A stretch of DNA of 64,000 nucleotides from Trichoplax adhaerens (lineage: Eukaryota > Placozoa > Uniplacotomia > Trichoplacea > Trichoplacidae), in NCBI RefSeq assembly GCF_000150275.1, contig NW_002060951.1, positions 1,808,297 to 1,872,296 on the forward strand, in the 5' to 3' direction. Below, piece after piece: positions 12,301 through 24,493 of this stretch; position 1 is the first letter of the stretch, and the number at the start of each line of letters is the position of its first letter. Made by a program: the position numbers and the translations under genes. The notes beneath the pieces were generated by a model. The model made no database searches. It was given only the letters and a program-made list of their open reading frames with translations, and was not told the DNA's origin.

Positions 12301-13205
12301 ATAAAAATGCGTCAAGAAATCGAAGAGCTAAAAACAAGGCAATCGTATACACATATTTTTAGCCCTAGTTAGCTGTAGTAACAATGATGCACACAAATAA
12401 ATAGGGGATTGTTTTACTAAATGTGCACAGTGCTAAAATATTTCAAGCATCAAAGTGCAACGGCTGCGGTAAAGACTTGGACCTTCCTGCCATTCATTTC
12501 TTATGCGAACATTCATTTCATTTGATGTATGATTTTTTCCTGCTGTAATCATCATATTGCATTTTAGCAATTATGAAGTATTAACTTTCTCATCACTTAA
12601 TTGCAGGTGTTATGAAAGCTACACAGACGCGGAGTCTGAATGTCCACTTTGCTCACCTGATTATCGGTTAGTAATTTACCGTACTTGGTAATTTATGCGT
12701 AACAAAAAATTACATAAATATCATCGAACAGTAATGTTTTTGCTGTTTTTTATATGGAGTGTAATTGTTTCTGATTTAAAATTAAAAATACCTTGCAGTA
12801 AAATCACTGAAGCAATCCAAGCCCAGCAGCAAGTTAAAGGTCTTCATGAGCAATTTCATCAACAGGTTTATAGATAAATACTATATATATGGATTAAAGT
12901 CTGTTTGGTTCATCGTTTCTGGGCTTCTCTTATTCTATGATAACAAGTGTTCGATAAAATTTCGTAGTGCTTGTTTAAAAATATTTTACTTATTGCAAAT
13001 TTTATAGTTGGAAAGATCAACTGACTCTTTCTCAGTGGTATCAGAATACTTTGGTCGTGGTGTTTTTAATAAGGTACTGATTATATGCTCAACGATAAAA
13101 TATTCTCCGTGATAAGCTAGGTACTTACATAGTGACTTTTTTCTTAAACAGATTACGTTAGTAGCTGACAAGCAAAACAATAGGGATCGTTTAAGGCGTA
13201 CTTAG
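6317..13205 (+). CDS. VPS11: Vacuolar protein sorting 11, HOPS/CORVET core subunit
   Basis: Full-length model, 35 exons, 898 codons (human about 941). Exons: 6317-6331, 6555-6626, 7231-7282, 7601-7722, 7797-7847, 7938-8006, 8083-8180, 8311-8357, 8464-8558, 8709-8798, 8876-8927, 9047-9134, 9265-9323, 9418-9497, 9577-9656, 9736-9810, 9908-9986, 10094-10138, 10240-10341, 10420-10461, 10571-10638, 10703-10781, 10888-10990, 11088-11263, 11340-11390, 11486-11578, 11653-11720, 11830-11918, 12024-12109, 12217-12344, 12431-12526, 12607-12666, 12799-12865, 13008-13073, 13152-13205. The start is MALLQ+WRRFTFFNK, as in family members. An N-terminal beta-propeller region is followed by the clathrin-repeat alpha-solenoid (AKSQNYDAEGLADIF, QYGDHLYG), a coiled coil and a C-terminal RING (Cys794, Cys797, Cys810, His812, His815, Cys818, Cys829, Cys832). 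VPS11 scaffolds the HOPS and CORVET tethers for endosome/lysosome fusion. Exon 27 could instead start at an upstream AG, adding a few residues. Confidence 0.95.
7283..7600 (+). other. VPS11: U12-type AT-AC intron 3 of VPS11
   Basis: The exon reading ASGRGQLLFG would run into a TAA within a few codons and has no GT donor nearby. Instead it meets ATATCCTTT, the minor-spliceosome AT-AC donor consensus. The intron ends with branch-site-like TCCTTAAC (7582-7589) followed by ATTCTCAC, with the terminal AC at 7599-7600, about 12 nt after the branch adenosine. Joining there restores phase 1 and gives FGDNEGTVYVVSREL, which matches VPS11 family sequence. Length 318 nt. Confidence 0.93.
11919..12023 (+). 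other. VPS11: U12-type AT-AC intron 28 of VPS11
   Basis: The donor is ATATCCTAAT after codon ...GTC CTC TCT C. The acceptor end has TTTTCTTAAC (12004-12013) and terminates TTGTTTAC, with AC at 12022-12023. The splice gives VLSHIEKRNLLPPLFVIQ, which matches the conserved VLKHIxxKNLMPPL segment of the family. GT-AG alternatives nearby either introduce a stop or delete conserved residues. Length 105 nt. This is the second AT-AC intron in the same gene. Confidence 0.9.
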
Positions 13206-15161
13206 TATTAGCATATGAAGGACAAACTTAATTCAGGAAGTGCACCGTCTTCTCCACAACAATGTTAATAACATGTAACTATTTGTTAATATTTGAGCAA
13301 ATATATGTTAAGTACAGATAGTGGATATTGAATAATCTGATCAAATGCATACTTTTGATATTGTTTATTGTAATTCGTTGTCAGTGACAATTTAAGAACT
13401 GGATTAGATTTTATAATACTGTACCTTTGACTATTATATCGTATATAATGAATTATTCAATCAACCTCATGCAATTACGATTGGTTTTATTAAATTGATC
13501 AATAAATAAATAAATCTATTCATACTAGAGGTACCGACTTGAAATCTTTAATTGCCAGGGTCCTTAAATCTTGAATTTGTGTTGTATAAGCTAAATTTCC
13601 TTGTTTTACGCTTACTGGTTTCTATGTTAAGCAGGCTGCTCTTTTATTGAATTTTGTAATTAATTAACCACCTTAAGAAAAGTTATCCGCTGACATGCAT
13701 GTTTATATTGCCCTTAGTAACTATTAAGAGTAAATTTAGTGGGTGTCATTATAGTAAAGTAAGTCTAATCGCACTCTTTAAGGTTTAATATAGATGATTT
13801 GCTATCAAATGCTGAGCAACAATAATATCTATTTGGGCTTTTAGAGATAGTGATTGTTGAATAAATAAAGTCAAGAATAACTAGACTCTCTTCTAGTAGT
13901 CCTTGCTAGGGTTGACCTTAACGCAAGTAAATATGAGCCATCACAAAGATGACGCTGTATTTGACGTTGTAGATGACGTATTTGAGAAACTTAATTAATC
14001 AAATGAACAAGCCAACATAAATGTGTAACGTTATTGTCACAAAATAGCTTCGTGACAAAGATAACGTAAAACAAATCTCTAAATTACTATAGTCTCCGGG
14101 ATTCAGTATCCCTTAACTACCTCACAAGAATTTACTCGCCTTTGCTTCTACGTTAAAACAACTATATAATTCTTCTTTTATTCTACTGTCTGCCGAGCTT
14201 AAATACCCTTCGGCAGCAGCTATCATGTATGAGTCATAACAGTTCATGAAATTTAGCTCATATTGGATAGCTAAATAATACAGACATTATTCATAATTTT
14301 GGACATTTACTGAACGATTCTAGATAATTAGACTACAGTATGTCCACATACAGAATTATTTATGGTATCATCTATAATTGAATATCTTCAGGATATTCAT
14401 CATTACAAGCGTTACAAAACATTACGCTATCATCAATTAATATAAGTTAACTTATGAAAACTCTTACTACAATACAACATAATTTACTGTAACAAAATAA
14501 TAACTACCGTAGTTCTTACTGTAAGTCATTATTAGTTATCTCTATATATAAATGTTTAACACTAAATTTAGTCATTTACTCTTCACGGTGATTCGTACCA
14601 TGATAGTTATGTATTACCTTATCTGTTTATTTAATATGATTAATCTTCAATTTATTCTCATAGAGCTATAACATAACTGAGATTGTTAGACAAGGCACGA
14701 AAACTTGTATTCTATAGATTAGTTATTTATAGATAGGCTTCAAATCATTGCGTATTGGAAGTAAATTTATTTAATTTTTATGAACTAAAACTTGAAAAGG
14801 AATGACAATAGCTGTTTAAAGCAATTAATATAATTTATAAGGTCACACGACATAAGAATATTCTCGACAATAATATAGACAAAGAACAAAGATAAATGCG
14901 CTAATCCTTTCAAGTTTACGCACAGCAGCTATTCAATCTTGTATTACCTTAAGTCTAATGTGAAATAACCATCATTTCGATCAAATTTTTCGAGCTATTC
15001 TAATTGATGCCATATATGGGATGTAATAACTAACGACTAACATATGGCAGTATGCGAGAAATATAAAAACGTATAGACAATTTCACTGGTTTGCTACCTC
15101 AGTATCAAATAATCAATTACCAGACCGAAGTTACGATGCACCTGAACTACTAGTAACTAAA
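13206..15161. other. Convergent intergenic region VPS11/EPHX
   Basis: No gene seen. AATAAA runs near 13501-13513 may serve as the VPS11 poly(A) signal. The main content is the 571-bp element at 14035-14605, listed separately. Confidence 0.6.
14035..14605 (+). mobile_element. Non-autonomous DNA element, copy A (hairpin ends, TSD GTTAT)
   Basis: It begins TGTCACAAAATAGCTTCGTG and ends TTCACGGTGATTCGTACCAT-GATA. Each end can fold on itself: GTCAC...GTGAC at the left, CACGGT...ACCATG at the right. The two ends are imperfect inverted copies of each other. It is flanked by the 5-bp direct repeat GTTAT (14030-14034 and 14606-14610). It is homologous over its length, with indels, to 50294-50729 and more weakly to 61203-61594. 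No coding capacity, so it is a MITE-like element of unknown superfamily. Confidence 0.8.
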
Positions 15162-18100
15162 TCAAGATTTTCTTTCCAGAAAAGTGCGCATCAGTTGATT
15201 AACTTGAGCTGGTTCATCCTGTTGAACCCAATGGCTAGCGGCAACACCCCTAGTGAATCAAAGAGTAATAGAAATATAACGAATCAGCATGCTCATAATT
15301 TATATAATTAATGACATGGTATCACCTCAATATCACCATTAACATTTAGTAGTAAGAGATACTAGTGTAATGAAACGTAAAAGCAAGACCGAGAGAGATA
15401 TCGCCTTGAACAATACCTGTAGGTCACATTTTCTACATATCGGCTGAGATTGTTATTCATTTCCTTTTCTAGAACTGGATCAGCTTCACCCTTTTATTTT
15501 AATCAATTCACTCATATCAATACAATATTACCAATCAGGCTAACTAATTCTGAAGTAGCTATAGCATAAGAATCGTAATATATCGAATATCAACCGTTAC
15601 TTGATCTTACCCATATTACAAGTGTGGGTACTTTCAGTTTACCTTCAGGAGAAGGTTTTGGTGGATAAAAAAACTTAGCTCTGTAATAGTTGATTGCAGC
15701 AGTTAATCGTCCTGGTCGTGAGAAGTTATACTTATATGCCTCTATGTCCTCATCCGTCACATTTGCTGTATTTTGAAACCCCTGTAAAATTCATAAGAAA
15801 TGGTATGCTTTCAATACAATATATTGAAGTATTTGGGCTATATGATGAAACTATGTATCCCAAGGGCATAACAATTGGTGTATACTTACTCCTTCTTTAC
15901 TACGGAAGGCTCGCTTTGCAAAAGCGTAATCAAAACTAGAACACATCAATTCCGGCAAGTAAGGACATAAAAAGAAGATAATGTACTAGAAATGAAGATA
16001 GTTACCCAGATCAGTATTCTATCCACGGTAATTTTTATAATGATGAATTATGTGGTATGTAGTACTAATTCATAACATATTGATTTTGATTCTTGTTATT
16101 AGAAAACAATAACTATTTTATTTTTTAAAGTACCCAAGATTTTTTTATTTGAGATAAATGACTTTGTAGATGGTCTTGAAAAGATCTATGAAATAATTTT
16201 AGTTAGCTTTTTGTTCAAACTCAAGACAATACATGTCAGACCAAAAATACATATGTAATCTTCCGTACTTTGGATGAGGGCCATTCATAACAATTAGATT
16301 ATTAAAATATTCCGGATACGATATAGCAGTATGCCTGTGAAGATATTGATAATTAGCAAGATTAAAATCTTCACGTTTTACGAATAGCCTAACACGACGA
16401 TATGCCATAACTTCATTAAAAATAAAACAATTCGTGAAATAGCAGTAAGTCACAATAGCGCATTTAATAGAAGAAAGGTATTCTATTCTAAAATGAAATT
16501 ACTATTGTACAGTATCTATGCTATCAGGGTAAAAATGATAGTTAAAATGTATTGGCATAAATATTGGCATAAATATTACCAAGCTATCGCACCGCCCCAA
16601 TCATGACCAACTAAAGTACAAGTGTCATATCCTAAGGCCTCAACCTTCAAAAAAATGCCGGAATATACAGATGAGTTAAGTTGATTTACTAATAACATGA
16701 GTAAGTTATGTAAAATCATAATTCTTACCACTTCTTTAACGTCTTGAGCAAGTAGATCAATACAATAATCTTTAGATTTTAAGCTAGGGATAGTGGTATC
16801 ACCATATCCTCTAAATAGAAATTAGATATCATAAATACTTTTAGACAATACATTGGGTATTCTCTGCAGATCGGACATGTGCTTGGCAAAATTTTCAGTA
16901 AAACCATTTGCCTTTTAGTATACAACTTAAAATGTCTTATTTTTACATTTTGTGAAAAGTGGGTATATCGATAGCAGATAGTATTGTAATAATATTATCT
17001 ATGCTGGTATTCGTTCGTAATATAATTGGTAAGGAGTACTACTTGTCAAAAGTTGCACCTAATTTAAAATGTAATGCGTAAACAATACCTGTTATCCATT
17101 GCAACAGCATAATAATCGTTACCAAATTCTTTAAGTTGAGCACGCCATGAAAACCAAAACTAGATTTATAAATGACATCGGTTATGATTACATTTACGGG
17201 TGAATTTAATTGAATGATATGAGTTGCTTAAAAAAGCATGTGGTATTCAAATTTTGAATACAACATATTGCTTAGTTTTAACGCTGTAGTTCAGGTGAGT
17301 GAAATATCAAGCTAACCGCCAGCTCGAAGTTTGTTAAATGTTCTTAAATATACAGTAAACGATCCACTAACTTGGCAACGGGTCAAAAGTGATCACGTTT
17401 ATCGATACGACGATTGTATATCATATTGTTGCTATGCATACCTCTGGAAAGCCGTGTATGAAAAGAATTAAAGGCTTGCCAGGAGTACCAGACGCTACGT
17501 AATGAACAGCAAGTTTGCTAGTATACGCTATGCCATGCTTTCCATACTCAGGTTTGGCAATGGCTGGAACAACTATAGCATGTTCAGAAATAATATGGTG
17601 TGTTAGAGAGTTTCATGATAATGACAACCATAAAGATACAAAGTCAATCAATTATTAATCATGGCATCAATATTATGTATGGATGAATATACATAACTAA
17701 GGTAGCTTGTAATGGACGACTAACATGTAAAATTTCGTATTGCTATTCGGATTGTATAATAAATACTACTACTGTATGTTCGTACACAATTGAGCTATAG
17801 CTCTATCGGGAGTTGGCTACCAACTACCAATTGGATATTACTGATTTTGAATCGTTGGCGAGCGAAGGCTATCAAGTGCTCAATCTAAATTTAAATAATT
17901 TTGGATTAGGATGGCACATAATTTAGTTAAAGCATAATTATACAGATGTATTTTAAGGCTACGTATCGCGTAAATCAGCCTCAATCGGAGTTCATATACG
18001 CATCTATCAATTGATGAAGCGACTGCGAAGATACTAGTATCTACAGTATGCAAGAATTATTTTTTGCATAGTATTTTTAGTGGTCGATTTTATAACTGAT

Positions 18101-19068
18101 ACCATATCAGTTGAGCATACAGAATTATCCAGTTCAGACAGCAGCTAGTAATAACGATGATCATCGTGAAACTCGTTTACATTATCTAATTCGTCATCTT
18201 TACAAGATATAATGGAAGCTAACCAACTTGTAAAAGTAGCCTACTGACACCAATTGCAATGTCATCTTGTGAGCAAAATACGCGTAAAGGTATTTATTCT
18301 TCATCTACTTATCCAGACTAGTACTTCATAACAACATTTTACTGGAGTCTCACAACAGACACAATATACGAGACTCGTAGATTGTCTAACTCACTACGCG
18401 TAAGCAATAAATTACCCAACTCACTATATTACTTTGTGCATTAAGCTTCAATAACATTATTGGTGCAAATCATCAAACAATAATCACATCATCCGAGACT
18501 GATAACATCTTCTTGCAGTATATCTAAAATGCTGTATACAATACAGTACAGAGAAAATGATAAGTACATACCCTTATACTAGCAAAACAGGTAGTGATCT
18601 ATAGTACAATTCCAGTATGTGTCAGCTTTATAGCTTAAATATGGTATAACGCCAAGGTTACAGCTAATTTTAACGTAAGCAACATCATATCAATTATAAT
18701 TATCTACTTACAAACAGTGCAGTGCAGTATATCTACAGTATACATCCATACAATAAATCTATACTTCACCAAGATTTTGATACCTGGTAAAGTACTATCA
18801 TTTATAGAAAGCAGTGCTCGTGATATTCTTGGTCACTGCCTATACCGATTAACATACCTGTCTTTTCTGACTTGTAAAAGAACTTTTTGGGATTCCTAAG
18901 CATTGAAATTAGGAGTTGCAGACCTGTCAACACTCCCAAAATGATAGCAACAATGATGTACAGTACTAGTTGTAGAATCCGAAGTAACATGATGGATAAA
19001 GCAGCGTAAGATGATCCTATAAGTTGTAAGGGTATCAAAATAGAAGGAAGATTGATGATGATCAGCAT
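15162..19068 (-). CDS. EPHX4: Membrane-anchored epoxide hydrolase, EPHX3/EPHX4 type
   Basis: Eleven minus-strand exons: 19068-18858, 17572-17442, 17159-17089, 16810-16729, 16644-16580, 16334-16269, 16185-16134, 15985-15890, 15781-15611, 15490-15417, 15249-15162; 368 residues (human EPHX4 362). An in-frame TAA lies just upstream of the start Met. An N-terminal hydrophobic anchor (about residues 27-57, LLRILQLVLYIIVAIILGVL) precedes the alpha/beta-hydrolase fold. Visible motifs are oxyanion HGFPE (110-114), FWFSWRAQL, RGYG (138-141), the nucleophile elbow GHDWGG with Asp180, NGPHP, acid Asp319 in WGEADP and His346 in SHWVQQDEP. These are the epoxide hydrolase Asp-His-Asp residues. The family hydrolyses lipid epoxides to diols at membranes. 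EPHX3 versus EPHX4 orthology is not resolved. Intron 1 is long (1.3 kb). Confidence 0.93.
17573..18857 (-). other. Long first intron of the epoxide hydrolase gene
   Basis: 1285-nt GT-AG intron between the membrane-anchor exon and the catalytic domain. It holds several TACAGTA/TACTGTA motifs (around 18030-18050 and 18720-18745), like the spacer upstream of the gene. No gene inside was recognised. Confidence 0.7.
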
Positions 19069-20196
19069 CGATTATAATTAGATGAAGCTTGCAAAAGTCA
19101 TTAATTAATTATCTAAGTTGCGATACTTGGTATCAACAAGAATAATCAATGCGTCAAGTCAGAGTTGATATTTGCTAGATAGCAAGCTTAAAATTGGATT
19201 AAGTAAAGTAAATGAATTTCTCCAGCCTAGTGATATCTCTACCTCTGGAACGATCCAATTCAATGTAATGGCGTCAATATTAGGTAGAACTCGCTAACTT
19301 CTTGTCGATTGTTCCATTATTGCAAGCGTACACTCATTAATAATGGATTGTAACTACAACTGTATCTGTATGGCAATAAGTCAATAAATAACGTCATGAT
19401 TGGCTGCAAGGTTGCATACAAAACTCTATCAGGCGTATAGGACACAAGTGAAAGATAACTACTAAGAGTGCAGAATGCTTAGCAATAAAGTAGACAATAT
19501 GATCGCTCAACAGCATGATCGATATCCAAAAGGTCATAGCACAATAGCAAGGCATTACTACTGCACTCTACAGTTTCAATTAATTCTACTGTATGTAGCT
19601 AAAAGCTGTGGATTGTGGACTTGAATGTCAAGTCGATTGTAATAATAATCATATAGTAAAAGCATAGAGATATCAAAAAATACCTTTCCCAGTAAAACAG
19701 AGTTTATTTGCTTCAAATAGTCAGCGATATGAAGAGGAAATGACAGACGGTATCAACACTAACAAACCAATAATAAGCTAAGAAGAAAGATGGTCGATCT
19801 ATATAGATCCAAAAGATCGACGAGTATATTAAGCTGGATTGTTTGCACCATAGAGGTCCAAAAAAAAAGGCATGCCTCTAACCGTGACTAAAGAGAGAAC
19901 CTCCATACAGTAGATTGTACCATGCAGCCGTATTTTAATTCATTTTGGATCGTTAGCACTTCTAGCTACAGTAGTATTTTAGGAATCTCAAAAGTCCATG
20001 CAGTTTTACTGACACTGTATTTTATGAAATAAACAGTCAGAATGCAATGTACACTTCACTAGGGACTAAAATAGCTACAAAAGAGTTACTTTATTCTACG
20101 TAGTCAGTCCATAGATGCAAAATATTGTCACTTGGTTAGGTTGTATCTGCCCACTAATTTTATCCAGGCATCATAACCTCTCCAGCCTACACATTT

Positions 20197-21175
20197 TACT
20201 GTACTGTACACTGTACAGTACAGTACAGTACAGTACTGTACATCATAGCAACAAGAATTTTTTCAAACGGAGAATGTACTGTATTAGTAACTTGAACACA
20301 TTTTATGTGCTTTTAAATTACATATTCGCATAAAGCATCTTATTTCCAATCAAATGATACCAAATTTGTCTAATAAGGACTTGAAACTATAATTTCATAT
20401 CATTTCAAACAGTGGGAAATGCTTATGAGACACCCTGTACTGTAGATATCGGAAAACAAAAGAAATTGCACTGTACTGTATTGTACTGTACGAATGTACT
20501 GTACGTGGCGCGGATTTCAGTCCGTCAAAAACAAATGGCCGAATTTAGAATATCTGTTGGACGTGGCGCCAATTCGTCTTGCGCGAGTACTAAAAGTGCG
20601 TCAATTGACAAAATTTTTAGATATTATCGGTATGTCATAGTTGACATCTCATTTGAGAGGGGGGAAAGCAAGGATTCAAGCAGCCTTTGCTATACTGTAC
20701 TCATATGGTCTACTGGTAGTAGTACCACCAGTCCATTCTCCGTTGTCAAAAATTCTTATACCGTTGTACCATGATGGTACAGTGTCCAGTACAGTCTGTA
20801 CCAGTGTACACTACTACATTGGAATCAACAATAGGATTGTATGGAGCAATGATTGGGGCTGAGTACAGTACTTTATTGACATGCTTTATAGCTTCGAAAA
20901 TTCCTGCACCTCCATTTCTACAGTATGCCTCTATCGGGCAACTTCTCTCTCAGATGTTCCTACTTTACTTTACTGCACATACTGTATATTTACGCTGAGT
21001 ATCTGAGTAATCGGGGTTATTATGGCTGGGCCTACTGTACAGTACTGTACAGTAAACTACAGTACGCGTGAGTGCTTGCTTTGACATACAGCGCAGTAGG
21101 TACAGTATGGACAACAGGAGTCCCGAGCAGTGTACAGTACAGTACTATGCAGCATTATACTGTACTGTACTATAC
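20197..21175. repeat. Cluster of GTACAGTA/TACTGTAC palindromic repeats
   Basis: Dense blocks at 20197-20242, about 20469-20513, 20778-20812, 21034-21064 and 21130-21175 consist of TACTG/CAGTA units read in both directions. The first block runs TACTGTACTGTAC, then ACT, then GTACAGTACAGTA, so it can fold into a perfect hairpin. It lies in the last kilobase upstream of UQCC1. Confidence 0.88.
21132..21170. other. Perfect 13-bp stem hairpin
   Basis: Left arm GTACAGTACAGTA (21132-21144), loop CTATGCAGCATTA (21145-21157), right arm TACTGTACTGTAC (21158-21170). The arms are exactly complementary. It sits about 100 nt upstream of the UQCC1 start codon, so it may be in the promoter or 5' leader. Confidence 0.85.
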
Positions 21176-21273
21176 TGGATCAGGTGGTCAATTCATTGTA
21201 GCGGAGAATCGGAATTATTCATTGCGACTTGTTCTATCATAATATTGCTACAAAATTCGATCAATCCTTGACG

Positions 21274-23498
21274 ATGTCGGCGTGGAAGGTTGCTTACCTG
21301 CGCCTTCTGCCTTTTCAGGTATATTTATATGGTTATAACAACGTAATTGTGTGTGTAATGGCAATATACTTTACCAGGAGATTCGTGCAGAATCGACAAT
21401 TCTAATCCAACAAACAGTATTGCAGTACGTGTCCACTAGAATGTGCTTGAAATGACACACTTTGTTCATGATCAATCGTTGGTATAGGTTTCGAGGTATC
21501 AATTTTATCGTTGGATCCACTTTTTCGGTCCTCGACTAACACGATCGACTAATCCACCTCTCCGCTCTCTAGCATCGTACACCACACAAGCTAAGGTAGG
21601 ATCGATTCTTATAGAAGAATAATGATATAATTTTATCATCATGTCATGAAATAATAGGAACAATTGTTAACGCTCAATGATTCAAAAGCGACTTTATCCA
21701 AGCATATCCAGTATCGACTATGCTAAACTCCATGTTGTTTCTACATAGGGGACGAGATCTACTACAACCGATGATACTAATGAAGAATCAAGGGAGCATA
21801 AAATTGGGAGATTTTTAACGAAGATCATGCAATTTTTCTCACCTAATCGTGTAAGTTATACATCCTGCGATATTGGTGATAAAACATATTAGTGTACATG
21901 ACTTGCACAATTACTTTTTACAATCTGCAATCACTCCACTTTTAATGCATCAACTTGGCTACAAAATGCTAAAACTGATCCTTTCCTCTTTGTTAGATCC
22001 TGCAACGTAGCGCTCTCAACCTATATCACAGTTGTGTCGACAACATAAATTATTCCGATTTTTATAAAGGTAATCAATCGATTACTGATAACCCAGCTTA
22101 TCATTCATGCACAAGACTAGTTATTAGAGTTGATCTTTGTAGATGATATGGTATATCAATAGCATTCTATTACTGATAATGTTTCAAAACGCTTTCTCAT
22201 CGGTTATAGTATGCCAACTACCAGATACATTCCAGTCATGGTTTTTAATCAATCAATTACATGTTTGGTAAGTTAACGACGTTTCAACTCGATTTTTAGA
22301 ATGGAAAGATACGCTTCCTGGAAAAGGTCTTACCAATGACTAGCTAGCATGTACAATTTAGCGACAAAAAGTTATTTAATAGAATAATATAATTTGTAGT
22401 AGAGCACATTTGACTATCCAATGCATAGTGAAAGCTATTTTAATACGCGTTTAATTACCCGATTACCTATCGACAATGAATACTGTATTTGTATATAGTT
22501 GAATTATACATATATATGATGCGGACATTGCTGAGAAATATATTCGAGCTATAGCACGTTCAAACCTCAGCTTAAATTTAATATGATGGTAGTAGACTAA
22601 GCACTTGTTGATACTAAGGAGGGAAGATAACATCAATAGAATTACTAGTGTAATAATTGACCAATGTTAGTTAAGTGAGTGATAATCATTTCAATTTTTG
22701 TCTCTATGGTACGTATCTTCTCTAAGGATGTGCTTGGTAAGACTGAAGCAAGAAGGTTCAGATGGGAAATATGCTTATCAGCAGCTAGTAACGTTCTTCT
22801 GGGAAGATGTCGAATCTCGAATCTATTCAATAGGGGTAAGATAACTAATTTTACTGAATAGATGTAGAGACTACTGCGCAATGATACCGAATCGTAACAA
22901 CTCAAGACTTAATTATTATAAACTTAACTTCTAGGTCAGCTCTACTTCTGCACAAACTAGTGAATTATTAAAAGAGTTTTATGGCATGACCTTTGCTTAT
23001 GATGAGGTTAAAAATTACGTCAAGAACAGCTTTCAAAACATTACATCGAATAATATCTTGGATTAAAACCCTACAATCTGTTAATATTGTTATTACATTT
23101 AGGGTATTATGTCAAATGATCGAATATTAGCTGCTGCTCTATGGAGGTAGATTAAAAACGATGCCAAATAAAACAATCTCTTAATTTCTCCATATTTATC
23201 TGCTAGACTGTACGACTAATTTATATCTGTGCCATTTTAGGAATCTATTTTCACACACCAGTGCTCGTCATGATGTTATTAGTCTAGTTAAATTAGTAGA
23301 ATACGTCCGTATGCAGGTCAGAAATCTATGCGTATCAATGCTTTATACTTGTACATACGTAAGTTGCTTACAGTTTATCGTGTAATTGAATAAAACCCGT
23401 TGGGCTTATTTTGATTGCAGGTCAAATACTTGGATGAAATCAAATCGGAACATTTGTTAAAAAATGGAAAAATTGAATGGCTTCCTTTGCAGCGTTAA
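21274..23498 (+). CDS. UQCC1: Ubiquinol-cytochrome c reductase complex assembly factor 1
   Basis: Eleven exons: 21274-21318, 21378-21424, 21496-21595, 21749-21850, 21997-22069, 22210-22267, 22727-22835, 22935-23006, 23103-23146, 23241-23316, 23421-23498; 267 residues (human UQCC1 299). The N-terminus (MSAWKVAYLRLLPFQ, then Arg/Ser-rich sequence) looks like a mitochondrial targeting region. The CBP3-type chaperone domain is recognised from LPDTFQSWFLINQLHVW, MCLVRLKQEGSDGKY, FFWEDVESRIYSIG, the FAYDEG segment, LAAALWRNLF and LVEYVRMQVKYLD, all in family order. UQCC1/Cbp3 binds newly made cytochrome b for complex III assembly in the mitochondrial matrix. The exon 6-7 junction was decided by phase: a nearer AG at 22289-22290 would create a stop and a 32-nt intron. 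AATAAA near 23824 is a likely poly(A) signal. Confidence 0.93.
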
Positions 23499-24493
23499 CA
23501 TCATGTCATTAAAGTCGCTTTATATGAATAGGCCTTTTTTGTATATACTCCTTTGTATTTAAACAGTTTCGCACTATGTGTAGTTGATAAATGTCTATAC
23601 TATAACTATTGCAATGCACAAAGTATCATCCGTTTATCAACTGATGACTATTTACTGATCTATATTTTATCATCTGTTCTATGAGGTTGGGATAATATAG
23701 GGTATTACGCATATTTTTGAAATAAGTTACGCAACCTCATTATGTGCATTACATGAACAGCCCTTTTTTGACTATTGCTGCTGTTATATTATAAAAGTGG
23801 ATAAAAGTATACTGTGTGCTGCCAATAAACATTGTCGTCAACCGTGGAGACTTACTGGTGATATTTTAAAGATTACAAATTTTTAAAATTAATGAGATTT
23901 ATGAATAGACTTCGCGAAAAATCTTGCAAGTTAGTTATGTTTTTATTTCTGTACAAACATAATACGTATAAGTGTTTGAAATCCAATCCTACCCTCATAA
24001 GGGAATTCACGTTTAGCACCCTCTGTACGTATTACTGTATATTGCAACTTCTTAATTTCTGAACGTTAAAAATATGTTTTCAGAGTGATATAATAATCAC
24101 TTTCATGGGATACCCATTACTAGTCATAATTATATCCGAATTTTACATACAGGTCTAGTTACACTGTATGCTAACTATAACTGTATGGCTAATCAGTGCA
24201 GTACCACAGTTTGATTAGCTAGTCGATTATGAGCTCATCTTAATAGATATTAAACAGCCACCCTTTGAGATATGATATTAATAATGAAAGCGCATAAAGT
24301 TAAACCGATTTTTTCTATCTTAAGAATAATTTTTACGAAGGAAGAGATGTATCATGGCATAAAAATAATACACCCTTGCCGTAGTAGAGTAAATAGAAGA
24401 ATTGTATCGATCAATTATTATCTATCTATCTTCCAGAGGTGCATACCTAAAGCCTAGGTAAATTAGTCCAGAATAAATAATTACAATTAGCCA
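23499..24493. other. Convergent intergenic region UQCC1/C8orf34
   Basis: It contains the presumed UQCC1 3' untranslated region (AATAAA near 23824) and that of the opposite gene. Nothing else was recognised. Confidence 0.6.

Larger units (their letters stand above)
19069..21273. other. Divergent intergenic region EPHX/UQCC1
   Basis: Shared upstream region of two divergently transcribed genes. The part nearest UQCC1 (20.1-21.2 kb) is packed with GTAC/TACTGTA palindromes (listed separately). Several open frames cross this block because the short-period repeat lacks stops; they have no protein-like features and I do not call them genes. Confidence 0.55.

Noticed and set aside
20412-20998. Overlapping open frames of 73-120 codons in the spacer upstream of UQCC1
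   Set aside because: They run through the TACTG-type repeat, which lacks stop codons in several frames; no domain and no splice structure.
22268-22290. 32-nt intron in UQCC1 using the nearest AG after exon 6
   Set aside because: It would complete a TGA codon. The exon at 22727 restores HVWMCLVRLKQEG in phase, as in the family.
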